From Aphelenchoides besseyi (Eukaryota > Nematoda > Chromadorea > Rhabditida > Aphelenchoididae): DNA of 64,000 nucleotides. The translations under genes were made by a program, and so were the position numbers. Shown piece after piece: positions 39,101 through 50,972 of the stretch. Where the stretch lies: positions 15,314,001-15,378,000 of the forward strand of contig JAMPIQ010000002.1 of the NCBI GenBank assembly GCA_024699855.1. Direction: 5' to 3'. The notes under the pieces were generated by a model. It was given only the letters and a program-made list of their open reading frames with translations, made no database searches and was not told the DNA's origin. Position 1 is the stretch's first letter. Each line of letters begins with the position of its first letter.

Positions 39101-39879
39101 CAAACCAGCGCACGATCGCATCCGAATAGTTGGAGTATGGAGCGGCCCAGATGTTTTCGCCGACATTGACACGATCTCTGGAATGGCGGAAATCGCAACG
39201 ATTCGCGTGTCGTTGAGCACTGGCGGCCAATTCATCGGACCAATAGATCATTCGCATGTCGGTGGCCGGAACCTGAAAGCAGTCGAGTTTAATGGAGAGC
39301 TTTCAAATTCTCGGATTGTTGTGGTTTGTCAATGAAATGCGCAAGAGATCAAAACAATTCAGTTACACACACATTTCCGCTCGAAAAGTTCCGATAGCCG
39401 TTCGGAACGGCGACTTCTTCGGAACGGTCGTCAATGAAACCTACACACACGATCGAATGGTTTGAAAGACGAAATCGAACGTGAAAACAACGATTGCACA
39501 TCGTATGAATCCGCAAATTTTGAATACTCAAACTGACCATTCGACGATAACGATTGTGTTCACCCGAAATGTAGCTGGTCATGTAGCCGGCCGGTGGTTC
39601 GGCCGAGACGAGAAGATTTGGCCATCCGTTGTTCTGATAGAAATAGTTGTTGCCCCACATGGCATTGCGTTTTTGTCGTTGCTCAACTGAAAGAGCTTCG
39701 TCGTGAAACTTCTCGTGACCGTAGAGGGCATTCGTTGGTCCACTGTGCGAGGAAACGGCGTCGCCGGGCTTCTGCTCCGAGTTCAATGTGAAGGCTTGGG
39801 TTAGATTGTAGACGAAAAGTTGAATGAGGATCATAAGCACACCACAATTTCCATTAATTGATGCCATTTTTAGCGCCAT
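36163..39879 (-). CDS. Secreted CAP/SCP-like (CRISP-type) protein with Asn-rich tail
   Basis: The ATG at 39879 gives a signal peptide (GVLMILIQLFVYNLTQAF), a charged pro-region and the CAP domain: SGEHNRYRRMV, then YWSDELAASAQRHANRC, VGENIWAAPYSNY and AIVRWFDEV. A roughly 1.9 kb intron (about 37158-39029) precedes the next exon, with VVWARTNLVGCGYARC and FVCHYNPQGN, the two CRISP signature regions. Another intron of about 0.5 kb leads to the last exon with a Cys-rich hinge (CSQCPEDAPACYDGLC) and a tail of about 75 residues dominated by Asn, Ser and Gly. CAP proteins are major secreted antigens and effectors in nematodes. The His/Glu cavity residues appear present. Introns are far longer than in neighbouring genes. 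Confidence 0.9.
38592..38897 (+). CDS. Possible small nested gene inside the CAP intron
   Basis: An open frame on the strand opposite the CAP gene, in its large intron. The last 55 codons (GHKICGANRPDLRGFLIKTT, then ERLIECVDGNYNVQAL, ending VECTSGW) look protein-like and contain three Cys. The upstream part may be separated by an intron at CTTTCAAG|GA. No family recognised, and the start is uncertain. Confidence 0.22.
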   Translation: METPKNVTSSLDFMINAQLPTPLRLRVQAELCRKRCCVATLNSFVDFNFQGHKICGANRPDLRGFLIKTTAGERLIECVDGNYNVQALTDLSPPVECTSGW

Positions 39880-42800
39880 TTGTGTTTTTGAAATTCACAC
39901 TCCTTGTTCGAGGACAAGAATTGAAAAAGGGGGACCTCAAGTATTGAAAAGCGCGAAATCACGTAAAAGTTAGCTCTGAAAATAAACAAAATGAGTCTTC
40001 GAATGGTCTCAAGTGAAAACGCGAATACACACGATCTAGTTTACTGTAATGATAGGATGTAGTTGAAGGGTCTAGAGAAAGAACTTGAAGTCTCCTTGAA
40101 ACGAACAACAACCCAAAGAGGAGTTATGAAATTTAAAATGCAACATTTAACGAGAACGCTGTTCGATACATTCGAGAAACGAAGTGAAAGAAGGCGGAGC
40201 TTTGAATCGTAGCATCTCTTCACCGAAAAAGCAATAAACCAGACATCGTAAAAGGAATTCGATAACCGTAGCCTCTGAACAATTAGACCAAGAAGAAAGA
40301 CGCGAGTAGGAGCATTAGCAGAAGGACTAGACATCATAAACTTTGGAATGAACATAAACCGGAACATCAGACTAATTTGTTACTCTCTATGTATGGGGTT
40401 GATACACCGAAATCTATACATTTGTTTGCTGTAAAGGTCCATTCCAATGCAATCAATCCGCGAATGTGGAAGACGTGCGTACGCAGAGGCGTGGCTCCGG
40501 GAAGACATCAGAGAACCGTACACACTCGACTTCTGAACATCTTAAACGGCATTTTTTCGGGGCGGTTAACCTTGAGAATCGTGCAAACGTCCGATTGCGT
40601 GGACCGGCGATCGTGAAATCTGTGGACGAGATGTAGGCGGAGAGTGCAGAGAACGCGACACTCTTCCGAAATATCGACGCTGATGAGCACAACGGAAATG
40701 GTTCTCGCAATTGCGTTAATCAATGCAAACCGCCATTCGTCAAGACTTCCGATCGGTTCGTTGGTGCGCGCCGTTCCATCGACACGCAGAAACTTTGACG
40801 CCGACCGAAAATCGCCGAGCGTTCCGCCCAGAAAAGATCGCGCAAAAGAAAAATTGCTGCTCGTTGGCATTTCCGGCAGCTTCAACGGCATGCGAGAGAG
40901 TTTCCGGTGTGATTTCGATTCCTGATCAAATCGAACGAGAATCCGTTTTAAGCGCTAAACGAGGGATTATGTGTACCGGTGGAACGCGAAAGGAATTCGC
41001 AGTGTTTCTGTTCACACTGTCTCTTGATTGGATCTCATTAGCGTCGGAATCGAAGTCATAATCAAGACATGGAAATCAATGATCGTCGACTGAAAACGAG
41101 ATGCTCCGGGAGTTATCGGCTTCAAAGAACGAAACTGTTCAGTAATTGGCGAACACGACGTTCTTTTGGCGGTTTTGTGTCAACTTCTCGTTGGCGTTCA
41201 CGATCTGCGAGATGGTCATTTGTGATGGATAAGCAAGCGAAAGGTCGAGTAAAACGCGGAAGAAATTCCCATCGGATGGCAACAAAAACTGTCTAAAGAA
41301 ATCCCAGTCAGAAGATCTAAGCCATTAGTTGGATTATCGTAAAAGAAAGAATGTTTTTATCGATTCAGAAACTGCATTTTATACCAACGCAGATCTCACT
41401 ACGAAGCCCCGATATATCCCATAGGCATGCGGTTTTGAGCTCAACAATATGAGAATGAAATCGAAAGGAAAAACATCTACGCAAACTACGTGATCTCCAC
41501 TAATCATTCAAATTAGGGATACTGTAAAAGCGACTGACCACAAAATCAATCGGCTTGAAGTGTTCAACGAAAGCAAAAGACGTCGCTGTTTGTCTGGCGA
41601 TTTTCGAAACGTGTCGTTCGTTTTGATGTCCTTTTGTAGTCGTAATCGAACGACGTGCAAGCGAACGATCCGCCCACTTTTGTCGTATACAAATAAATTT
41701 CATGCGACAATCTTCGATTCTCGAAGTGAAATCTAACGGAAATGATCGTGCTCGTTGCGAATCATTGGTTTTATCTGCTAAACGTTTTCCCGCCTCTCAT
41801 TGATTCCGCCGGGAACGTTCGTGAGGTCCGGTTTGTGCGGCGGCTTCACGTCGAGCCTCACATTCATGCTCGAGTATCATCGAAGGCGGACTGAACGATA
41901 GGCGTGGGCGAAAGATGTGTTGCGGAAACGCGTTCGTAGGGTCCGAGAACGGTGTGTTCAACCGAATTCGACAGTCAATATGTCGCCAATCGGGGGTTTC
42001 GCACGAACGTCAAATACGCTTGAAATAAACGTTCGGGGTAATCGAAAAGCATTTGTATTGCAATTGAGACACTAAATCATAATGACATTTGATTGAATCA
42101 AGTTCATTACAAGAAGGTATCTTAATGACCCCATTGATTTGGACGAAAGTCTTTCATCTCTTTGAAGACATCTGATTTGCAAAATCTACATTTGTTTTTC
42201 AATCAAAATCGTCTAAACATTTTGAACTTTACAACACCAATAGTGTACGGTAGAAGAGAGACGTTGCAATTCAGTAGGCGACGAGTGACCTTGACGATTG
42301 GCATCAAAAGAAGATCAACAACGTACACAAGACGTGTGTGTTCGTGCGTTTACTGATGGCCGACTGTCCATCTTTGTAAAGAAAATTTCAGCACGTCCGG
42401 TTTGCTTCTGCAGTTTTTTGTTGACGAAAATGGGTCTCGTCCATGTGTGCATAAAAAGCCCGCCGCCGTTCGAACGGAAATTGTCATTTTCTATCGTTCA
42501 TCATCGTTGAAATACCGTGTATTTCGATTTGCTGAAACAACAGCGACGATCGGGACGGTCATCCGATTTGATCGATGAGCGGTCTGCCGAGTCCGTCACG
42601 TATCGCCAGTCAAAGTGGCGTCGGCTACCCAGTCGTTTACAGTAGTTTCCCAAGCACTTGAACTTATGAGCATTGTTGATCACCAAAGAGATCACTTATA
42701 CACAATTTCGAATAATGTTGTTCAAGTGCCTTCACTCACTAGCACAAGTATTTTTGTGGAATGCTGAAAGCTATTTGATTGTTTCAAGGAGCAGCAAATT

Positions 42801-44586
42801 TACGACATCGATTCGTCAGTGGAGGAAACGACTTTCGGAAGCGTTGGATTCGTTGTTTCTTTGCATTCGATTGGCGCCACTAATCGACACACATCTTGGG
42901 TGGTTGGTTTGATGGCTGCGAAAGTCAATGGACTCGGGAGTTTACGGAAATTTTATGCTTTTTTTAAAGGTCACTTACACATTTCATTTGAGTTTGATGA
43001 CCAAAAGTGTGTGCGTACTATTTCAACGCATTCGATTCCGATGACACGATCGAACTTCATTGTTTACGGACACCGACATTCAACTACAAGCCATCGGGGC
43101 TAATGTTCTTCTTGCTTAGCTTTTTACGTTCGATCAGCACTCCGAAAACTCTTGTAGATGAGTAACGAAAAGGTTTTGACGTGAATTCATGGTCATAAAG
43201 CAAACCAATAGCTCATTCCGATTGTAACGACAATCATTGAGTAACATTTGAAATGGGTTGCATGTTTTCTCTCTCGTGCTCTTTAATCATTAGTCACTTC
43301 GTGAATGTCTTCTCGAATCGCTACTAATCACAAACGGAAATGCCAATTAAATCATCCATTGGATGGCATTCCGCGCATGTTTCCATCACATACGAAGAGA
43401 TACAGCGCCCACGCACGCCGCGATATGAGTTCAACAACAAAAAGGCATGCCGCCGATGTTCTTCGAAGGTCATCATTCAAAACCACCGTACGTTTTCCGG
43501 TTGTCCGATTGCAAAAAAGTTATGATGACGAAAGAAATTGCAAGTGAAAAAGTTAAAAGGCTAATTGATCAACTCGCTACCGGAAACGGTCTGCGATTGA
43601 ACAGGAAAAAGTTGCTCTTCAGACTGTGATCGAAACTTGTAGACGAGTTTGCTTAAGAAAATTTGAAGATTACCAAGAGAATAGTATAAAGTGAAGTTTA
43701 TTTGAAAAGGTACAAACATGAACAGAAATTTGAGGTGGCAGATGATCACGTCATAAACTAGATCATAATTAAGATCGAAAAAGGGGATGTACAAAATGAT
43801 CATTTGAAAACGATGTTCAAACGACTTTCAGTGGGTGAATACAATGTGATGGTGATAGAGTTGAGATTGTAATGAAAATAGATTGGATCATATGCTAAAA
43901 AGAGAGGACATTGATTATCAGTTGGTAACATGAGCGTCGAGTTACGAACACAAGTGGATGGAAGTTTGAAGTTGAATGTGGAAGATTTGGTGAAACAGAA
44001 GGTTGACATCATCGAACGTTTAATCGGTTGGTGAACGTTGACAGTATGATTCTATAAAAAAAGAAAAAAGACGGAGAACGATGCGGGAAATAGTACAACT
44101 ATTATCGTTCCTCCCATGAACTAAAAGTTTGCAATTGGTTTTCAATTAAGCTCCAATCTTAAACTCTTTCTTTACGAGGTTTTTGACAGATAAGTTTTTG
44201 AAAGCCATTGTAATTACTACGTCTATTTTCCGAGGTCTCTCGATCGCATCTAATTTGCTACCCATCAATCCAGTTTCTTCTTTATCTCCTCTATCAACTT
44301 TTGCTTTTTGGCAACAGAATTGCTCTTATCGAAGTCTACGTTCGGCATTTAGACGAACAGAATCGAAGCTTTTTGTAGTTTCTATAAACGACTAATCTCA
44401 CAAGCGTCGATTTCAATCTACTCACAACGCTGCTATTCGGTCGAGTAACACACGACCCACAACGAATCAAATGACTTAGTTGAGAAATTCAATGGCCAAC
44501 CACGTTCTTCTTCGGCTTCTTTGCTACTGATCGACATCCCGTTGGTTTGCTGGTGATTTCAAGTCAGAAGTCGAAAGTTTGAGAAG
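39880..44586. other. 4.7 kb with no firm gene
   Basis: Many short frames on both strands. Two are worth noting. At 40508-40891 (-) 127 residues are open without a recognised domain. At about 43335-43530 (+) a frame reads ACRRCSSK...NHRTFSGCPIAKK, resembling the HRxxSGCPxA half of a C2HC zinc finger of the MYT1/L3MBTL type, without the usual CPTPGC first half. No repeat shared with the rest of the window was seen. Confidence 0.3.
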
Positions 44587-45567
44587 ATGCGATATTTGTT
44601 TTCTGTCGGTCGTTTGGGGGCCGGTCACTTGCCGGTGATCTTCACGATCATCTTCACATTTATGCTCGGTAAGTGAGTTTGTTCAAAGTTCACGTTTTTC
44701 GTTTCAATTCAGGTACGACGTACTGTTTTGCCGTGTGGCGTGGAGACGTAGATCCGGTCTTTCCGTACATTTCGGCATCCGGTGACCATCGACCTGAAAG
44801 CTGCATGTTCAGTATGTTTCTGAACATCTGCGCCTTCTTGTCCGTTCTGATTATCAATCTCAGGTATTGAACGATTGCTTGTGTTGAATGTCATTTTCGT
44901 TCAGATACAATTTGATTGCCGAGCTGAATCGAGACTCAAATCAATTGCTCAAACAACTCAACACATACGGTCTTTATTTGGGGACTATAGCAGCGTTCGG
45001 AATGTTTATCGTGGCCAATTTTCAAGAAACCGCCGTGATTCGAATTCATCTTTTTGGTGCGTTCGTTTGTTTCGGTGGTGGTTGTCTGTACATGATTGGT
45101 CAATCGTGGATAAGCCATTTGATGTATCCGTTGTTTGCTGGGCGACGTATCGCTTACATCCGAAGCGCAATCTCAGCCATTAGTGTTCTGGCATTCTTCA
45201 CAGGTAAACTCTTCAAACTTTCCTTTGCTTATTGTGCGAATTTCAGCGTTGATCTTCGGCATTTTGGCGGCCAATCGTTTCCACAAATCTCATCCCGACG
45301 AACCAACTCCACGTCCCTGGAATCATCGAAAACATCAAGAAGTGGGCTTAGAATTCGAAGTTTTTACGTGCTTTTACTCTTTAGGGATACGAACTTCATT
45401 GCATTTCCGCCATCGCTGAATGGACGCTGGCGATTATGCACACGCTGTTTCTGCTCAGTTTCTCACGCGACTTCGAGAAAATTCGCTGCGAATTCAACGT
45501 TCTACCGCTCGTCAATCACTTGGACAATAGTCCGATTTGGGGCTCCGAAACCGACTTGCAAGGTTAG
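44587..45567 (+). CDS. DRAM/Frag1/Sfk1-family multi-pass membrane protein
   Basis: The family includes the DNA-damage-regulated autophagy modulators of lysosomal membranes. Five exons joined in frame by short introns encode about 250 residues with six predicted helices: LPVIFTIIFTFMLGTTYCF, FLNICAFLSVLIINLRY, YLGTIAAFGMFIVANF, LFGAFVCFGGGCLYMIG, AISVLAFFTALIFGILAA and TLAIMHTLFLLSFS. The diagnostic loop FPYISASGDHRPESCMF after the first helix matches the family motif PYISxTGxxxPE. The last visible exon ends at TAG 45567. A GTTAGA donor there could extend it. Subcellular site (lysosome or endosome) is inferred from the family. Confidence 0.85.
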
Positions 45568-46083
45568 ATCCCGACCATCATATCGCGGTGCTCAATTTCG
45601 TTTCTGAATTTTGCTTTTGAAGGTCAACCTTTACTCAGTCGAAGTTTTTCTTAAATTCGGTGCTTTGTGGTTTGCGAAACTTCTACATCTAACCTATTAA
45701 CCGAAATCCTTCATCACAGGGACCCTTCTATTCTCACAATTTCCAGCCTTTAACTCTTTCAGTTCGTGACCGCAGGTTTCTTGTATATTTATTTGTTGTA
45801 TAGACGCTAATAGTTTTGTTCGTGGCAGAATAAATACGAACTTTACAATCAATACGCGCATTTGTTGTTTATCGTAAGAAGCTGACTAGTCGCTGAATGA
45901 AACGGATGTCGGAAGCTGCGGAGTGGGGGAATACGAAGGAATTGCACACACGGATATCAAAGAGAAGAATAAGTTAACAGAACCGTGAAAACTTTTATAC
46001 AGCAATTAAGAGAATCTACGGTGGCGAAAATATTGTAAGTAGTGAAGGGATGTGATAAGAGAACTCTCGATGATTTCGGCTTC
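45568..46083. other. Convergent 3' flanks
   Basis: AT-rich, with AATAAA near 45830 for the DRAM-like gene. The frame at 45957-46199 (-) overlaps the last exon of the TOM1-like gene and is not supported on its own. Confidence 0.4.
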
Positions 46084-47753
46084 CTACAAACCATCGTCCG
46101 GCTTCTTTGGTGATTCTTTCGCAGTTTCTGCAATTGAGACGTCGAGTTGTTAGTCATGAAGATACGTGAGTACCTTTTGAAGATCCTTCTCCGAGCCAAT
46201 CTTCAACGTCTTTGGCTTGTTCATCTGTGAGCATCGGCTTGTCCAGTGCGACAGTTCGTAGGCTATCGAGTTGAAGTTCAGGTTCGCTGAAGCTCAATTA
46301 TCAAATGTATTTAAACCATCAAACTGACCTTTGTTTTAAAGCTCCGGGTTTTTGTTTGTCGTAAACGCTGAACGATTCCAATTGTTCGCGCAACTGACGA
46401 TTCTCTTCGGTCTCCGGTGTTTCGGCGGGTTTTCCGTTTCGTTTACTCATGAACCGATCGTATTTTTCGAAGGCATTGTTGATCTCTTGATTTACGGTTA
46501 TCAGTTCGTCTAAACGGAAAATGAAGTTTTTTTCAATTAGCAAAACTCACATGTTACGTCCTCGTTGAATTCGGAGGAAATCAGCGACATGATGCGATTT
46601 TGCATTTCCCGTAAGGTCGAATGAAGGTCCTGAATCAACGACAACTCTTCGGGCAGCTCTTCGCCGGGTTTCAGTTCGGTGAGTAGATCGCGAAGAACCG
46701 TCAAATTCACGGTCACAACGTCAACATCCGCGCGCAGTTTGGCCATCGGATCCGTGGGATGAGTTGAAGGAGATGTAGCGGAAACTGATGCCTAAAAATG
46801 AAGAACCATAAATATCGATAGTGATCTTGAATTCGTCAAAACTTTCGCAAAATCGAAGCTTCAAAAACACAAAAAGCAAAAAAATTACATGAGTTGGTGA
46901 AGTCGTCGATGCGGCAGCGTTCTCCGATGTCTCCGTCGACGGTTGAGTCGATGGTTTGGTTTCGTTGAAGACCGTCTGAAATGTTGTATTCATAACGACA
47001 CAATGTCTATGCTTATGAAAAGCCATAAAACACACTCAAAGCAAACGGCTATTCACTTTAATAGACTTACTCTTTTCGGCGTGATAATCGGGGCCATGTG
47101 ATCGAAATCCGTGGCCGGAAACTCCACACCTTTGGCTTTCAGCTCGTCGTAGACTTCACAAACTCCCGACAATGCGGGATTACCGCGAAAGGCATCGGCC
47201 CATGACTACAAAAAATCTTCAAATCAAAAGGAAAGCTCCATGGCACTCACTTGAATAAGACTTAACACTCGTTCTTGAACACTTTGATTGCATTCGTATT
47301 TGGCGCTAATCAATCGCACCAACTCGTTCACGAACTCTTTCTGACAAATCAGCGCTTTGAAACGTTGATCGCAGTTCTTGACGCACGTTTCCAAAACAGT
47401 TAGCGTGTACATCACGATGCCCGTATTTTTGCCCATCTGCGATTGAAGTCGTTTGCGAATGGCGCGAATCGCATTTCGACCGCCGTCTTCCGTGTAGTTG
47501 ATGTAATCGCAGATTTCCATATTCAGACCCCAATTGTCACTTGTCAATGTTTCAGCATCAGTGGCCATTTCTGAAAGAACAAATTCAACGGCAAAAATCC
47601 CAACCACCTACCGATTTTCTTTCCAACCTCCGTTTCGAATGGGTTGCCTTGAAAGAAGTCGGAAAGTGCTGATGTCACGTTCTTCGTAGCTTCGCGCGCC
47701 TGCTCCACGGCATTTGACATCTTCTCTTGAACGTCTGTTTTTCCGGCACTCAT
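46084..47753 (-). CDS. TOM1-like endosomal adaptor (VHS + GAT domains)
   Basis: TOM1 proteins bind ubiquitinated cargo and clathrin on endosomes. The ATG at 47753 starts MSAGKTDVQ, then NPFETEVGKKI leads into a VHS domain with LTSDNWGLNMEICDYIN, IRAIRKRLQ, LTVLETCVKNCDQRF and VQERVLSLIQSWADAF. A Thr/Ser/Pro linker is followed by the GAT helices (LRADVDVVTVNLTVLRDLL, then IQDLHSTLREMQNRIMSL, then LITVNQEINNAFEKYDRF), matching the family order. The C-terminus (VALDKPMLTDEQAKDVEDWL) ends in one of two ways: TGA after ..THVSS, or, by using the GTACTC donor, a final exon ending at TAG 46084. About 380 residues, shorter than vertebrate TOM1. No clathrin-box was noticed. Confidence 0.85.
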
Positions 47754-48877
47754 TTCGACGAATTGGCTCTAAATAATTCTAACCGTTTAGAACTGTCAAC
47801 AATAACGCACGATTGTGAAATCGCTACGATGGTAAACAAAATTCCTGCACACGTTTTTTTATCAAACGAACGCGGACAATGGAGAAGTGAGTAAGCGATT
47901 GGGGAGTGGAAGGAACGAGAAGACATAACATACGGGTTGCGTTGCAATTCAATTGATAACCTCAAAATGTGAGGAGAGAAATTGAGTTGTTTTGGACGAC
48001 ATTGCCGTGGCCACAAAACGGCGGACGTCCCGTTGACTTGGAATTTCGCCCCCAAAAAAGGGGTCTGCTTATGCGGGGTTTGAGTCATATGAGCAGAAGC
48101 CCTCAAATCGTGACTTCTTAAGCCTACGACTGTGATCAGAAACCCCCTTCCGACCATCAGACGATCGTCGTCTTCAACCAGCGATTCTTTCAACTATGTG
48201 TCGAAAACGACTGTACAACAAGTGCTCCATTCGAGCGTCAAGTTTTTTCGGAGAAGAATCGTTACACCTTTAATTCAAGGACGCAACAGCGGACTCGTAC
48301 GCAAAATTCAGAAGTTACTCCACCGCTCGAAATGGTCAGCGAATACGCGCACGTGGTCAGTCATTTTGGCGGAGCTCTTTCCTCTGAAATGAATAGCACC
48401 GGCTAATTAACCAACGGCAAATGAGACGCACAGACCGTGTGGCCGTTCAGAAGCAAAATGAAAAGTGTGGGACCGACACGAACCCTCGTACGAGTTGATT
48501 CGAAAACAAAGTTTATTTCCGGCAACTTTCTCGAAACCTTCGCATAACTTCATGGGCTTAACGGATCGACGCTTTTAAGTGTTTTGATGGAAATCGACAG
48601 AACAAAAGTTACGTTCACATCTTTGCTTTCAATGCCCACAGAATCGTTTCTTTTCAAAATCCAAAGCTTCCAAAAAATTTTACTCAATATTCTCATTCGT
48701 CGCATCAACTCTATTTTGAGCATTTGGAGCGACCACACGCGACTGTTAAAATCACAATAGCAATCGTATCGAAGTCTCTTTTATCGATTGACGATCGCAT
48801 TTGCTTTGTTGAGTGGTGAACTTGGTTTTTGTGGCATTTTTCCAAGCCGTTAGATTGTTGTTCCTTTAAAAGTCATT
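47754..48877. other. Divergent promoter region
   Basis: Separates the TOM1-like (-) and CFP1-like (+) genes. A 147-codon frame at 47750-48193 (-) abuts the TOM1-like start and has no recognised domain; a shorter frame overlaps it on the other strand. I judge both to be chance. Confidence 0.4.
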
Positions 48878-50659
48878 ATGTCATTTATTAAACAAGGTTT
48901 GTCTTTAGTGTTTTTATTTCAAACTTTGACTTTGAACTTAAATTCAGAGGTGATCGATTCGACCGTCGAAAACAATCCGTCAACCATCGAAGCCACCACA
49001 ACGCGGTCGCCCTTCCACTTTGATACTTCAACTTCTTCGTCGTTGTCTTCAACAAAAAGTAGCGTCAAAACATCGACCACAACATCAGTTGCCGCCTATC
49101 GTTGCGGTCTCTGTATCGCATGTCTTCGACCGGCCGATTGTCGAAAATGCGAGAATTGTTTGAAGGAAGTTCAGCCGTGTAATCGTCGGGTTTGTGTTCA
49201 AGCGGCAATGATCAAACAAGAGCATATGGACTGCATTCAACAGCCGAATCGTGGAGTAGCGAAGACGAAGCCAAAAGTCATTTCGGATCCTCAATCGCCA
49301 AAGAAGAACAAACGTGGAAGACCGCGAAAGGTAAAGGGAGTTTCGATTGTCATGCACTCGCCTTCAGAATCCGCTTGCACCGGTGATCGTCAAAACGGAC
49401 TCAACGTCCAAAGAACCGAAAGCAAAAGTAGCACGTCGATTAACAAAAAAATCGATGGTCTCATCCACTAAGCAGGAAATAATGGTAAGAATCATGGAAG
49501 TCGAATGATCGGTGGTCGTTCTAGCGAAGATCAATAAGCAATGTAGTGGAAAAGAAGGAGCCACGACAATGCTACGGTCCGCATTGTACGCGATGTGCAC
49601 GACGTGGCTCGAAATACTGTTCGGATATGTGTGGATCGGCATTGGCACAACAACGATTGCAAACTTTGTTGCCTATTCGTTTGAAACAATACTACGCCGA
49701 GAGGCCGTTGAGCGAAGTGACGTCCGATCAACGGCTATTCGATTTGATCAAGAAGCGTACGGAAATTGAGGAGCAATTGAAAGTAGCCGACAAGTATCGG
49801 ACCAACATGGACTGTTACATTGCGGTAAGATGAGTTGGTGGTCAAACTAATGAGATTGTTTTAGGCTCTTGCTCATGCATCACCTTCAGCGTCCGAGAAA
49901 TTGAAGGTGTCGAATGGCGGTGACTCGTGTCTATGTTATTGTTTTGTTTGTGGATCAGAAGCTACGATTGGAACAATCGGAAAACACATAATGAGGTGTT
50001 TTGAGCGTTTGGAAAAACAGACAACTTTTGGAACATCAAATAAGGTATGTAATGGAGTAATTACTTATAGACACTCTTGCAGCTGCGTATCAATCCGTAC
50101 GACATTCTGTGTGAAGCTTTCGACAAACATTCGAAAACGTATTGCAAACGTTTGCGTGTTGTTTGTCCCGAACATTACAAAGACGATATTGGCAAGAAGA
50201 TGAAGGTAAGTCTTTTTCGATTGATGTTAAACACCTTCAATCGTTAGGTATGTGGATATCCGTTGCGATGGGAGAAATGCGATTTGAACAGTGCGGAAGA
50301 AATGCTCGGCAACAACGTTCAACTACTCGATGATAGTATGTGTCTGCAGCCTCGGAAACATTGTTCCGAACACAAGTCATGGGAACGAGTGGGTCTTTTA
50401 AATACCTATTGCTTCTGATGGGTCCTTTCAGAATGTTTTTGCAATGATCGATAATCTTCGAATGAGTTACCTGTTGAAAATCGACGAAATCTGCGACAAC
50501 TATCGTCGCATTGCTATGGCATGTCATTCGCATTCAAATGCGGTTTTTCATTTACTCTCCAGTACAATTTCTCATGATTCAAACTTGGATGTTGACAACG
50601 AAAATGTTCAAGTGATCATGGAAAATTTGCCCAAAAACAACATCGATATTATGACCTGA
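48878..50659 (+). CDS. cfp-1: CXXC finger protein 1 (CFP1/CXXC1) homologue lacking a PHD finger
   Basis: CFP1 recruits the Set1/COMPASS H3K4 methyltransferase to CpG-rich promoters. From ATG 48878 a short exon joins a Ser/Thr-rich lead and then a compact CXXC zinc finger (CGLCIACLRPADCRKCENC, later C-NRRV-C: eight Cys). A basic linker (KKNKRGRPRK) leads to the CFP1-specific C-terminal domain: QCYGPHCTRCARRGSKYCSD, a long coiled region, CYCFVCGSEA, CFERLEKQTTFG, HSKTYCKRLRVVCPEHY and the final helices ending at TGA 50659. This second half is diagnostic. Vertebrate and C. elegans CFP1 begin with a PHD finger; none is seen here. The CXXC linker also lacks the usual KFGG segment. Orthology is inferred from the C-terminal domain. 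Confidence 0.88.
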
Positions 50660-50972
50660 TAACCGCCATTCCATTGTCTTAATACGAGTAATAACCTTGC
50701 GTTTAAGCTCTTAACTTTAAAGCTAAAAACGATTTAATTGTGAAACCAAAAAAAGCTCAACAATCCGTGAATAAATATGTGACATTTGAGTCCATAGAGA
50801 GGGAGGTACCGATAACAAACTGCGTGAGGAAACGTGTGGCTGACCGAACAGCAATCAGAAGACAACGTTCGCCGAAAACAATCATCTCAATTCAACGGTT
50901 CGTTTGGTCTTTTGTTTTGTTGGCTTCTGTTTCTTTGGATCTGAAATATTGCTGTTCATACGAAATCCAACA

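Noticed and set aside
47750..48193. 147-codon minus-strand frame just upstream of the TOM1-like gene
   Set aside because: No domain, no signal, overlapped by an open frame on the other strand; it looks like chance in the divergent promoter.
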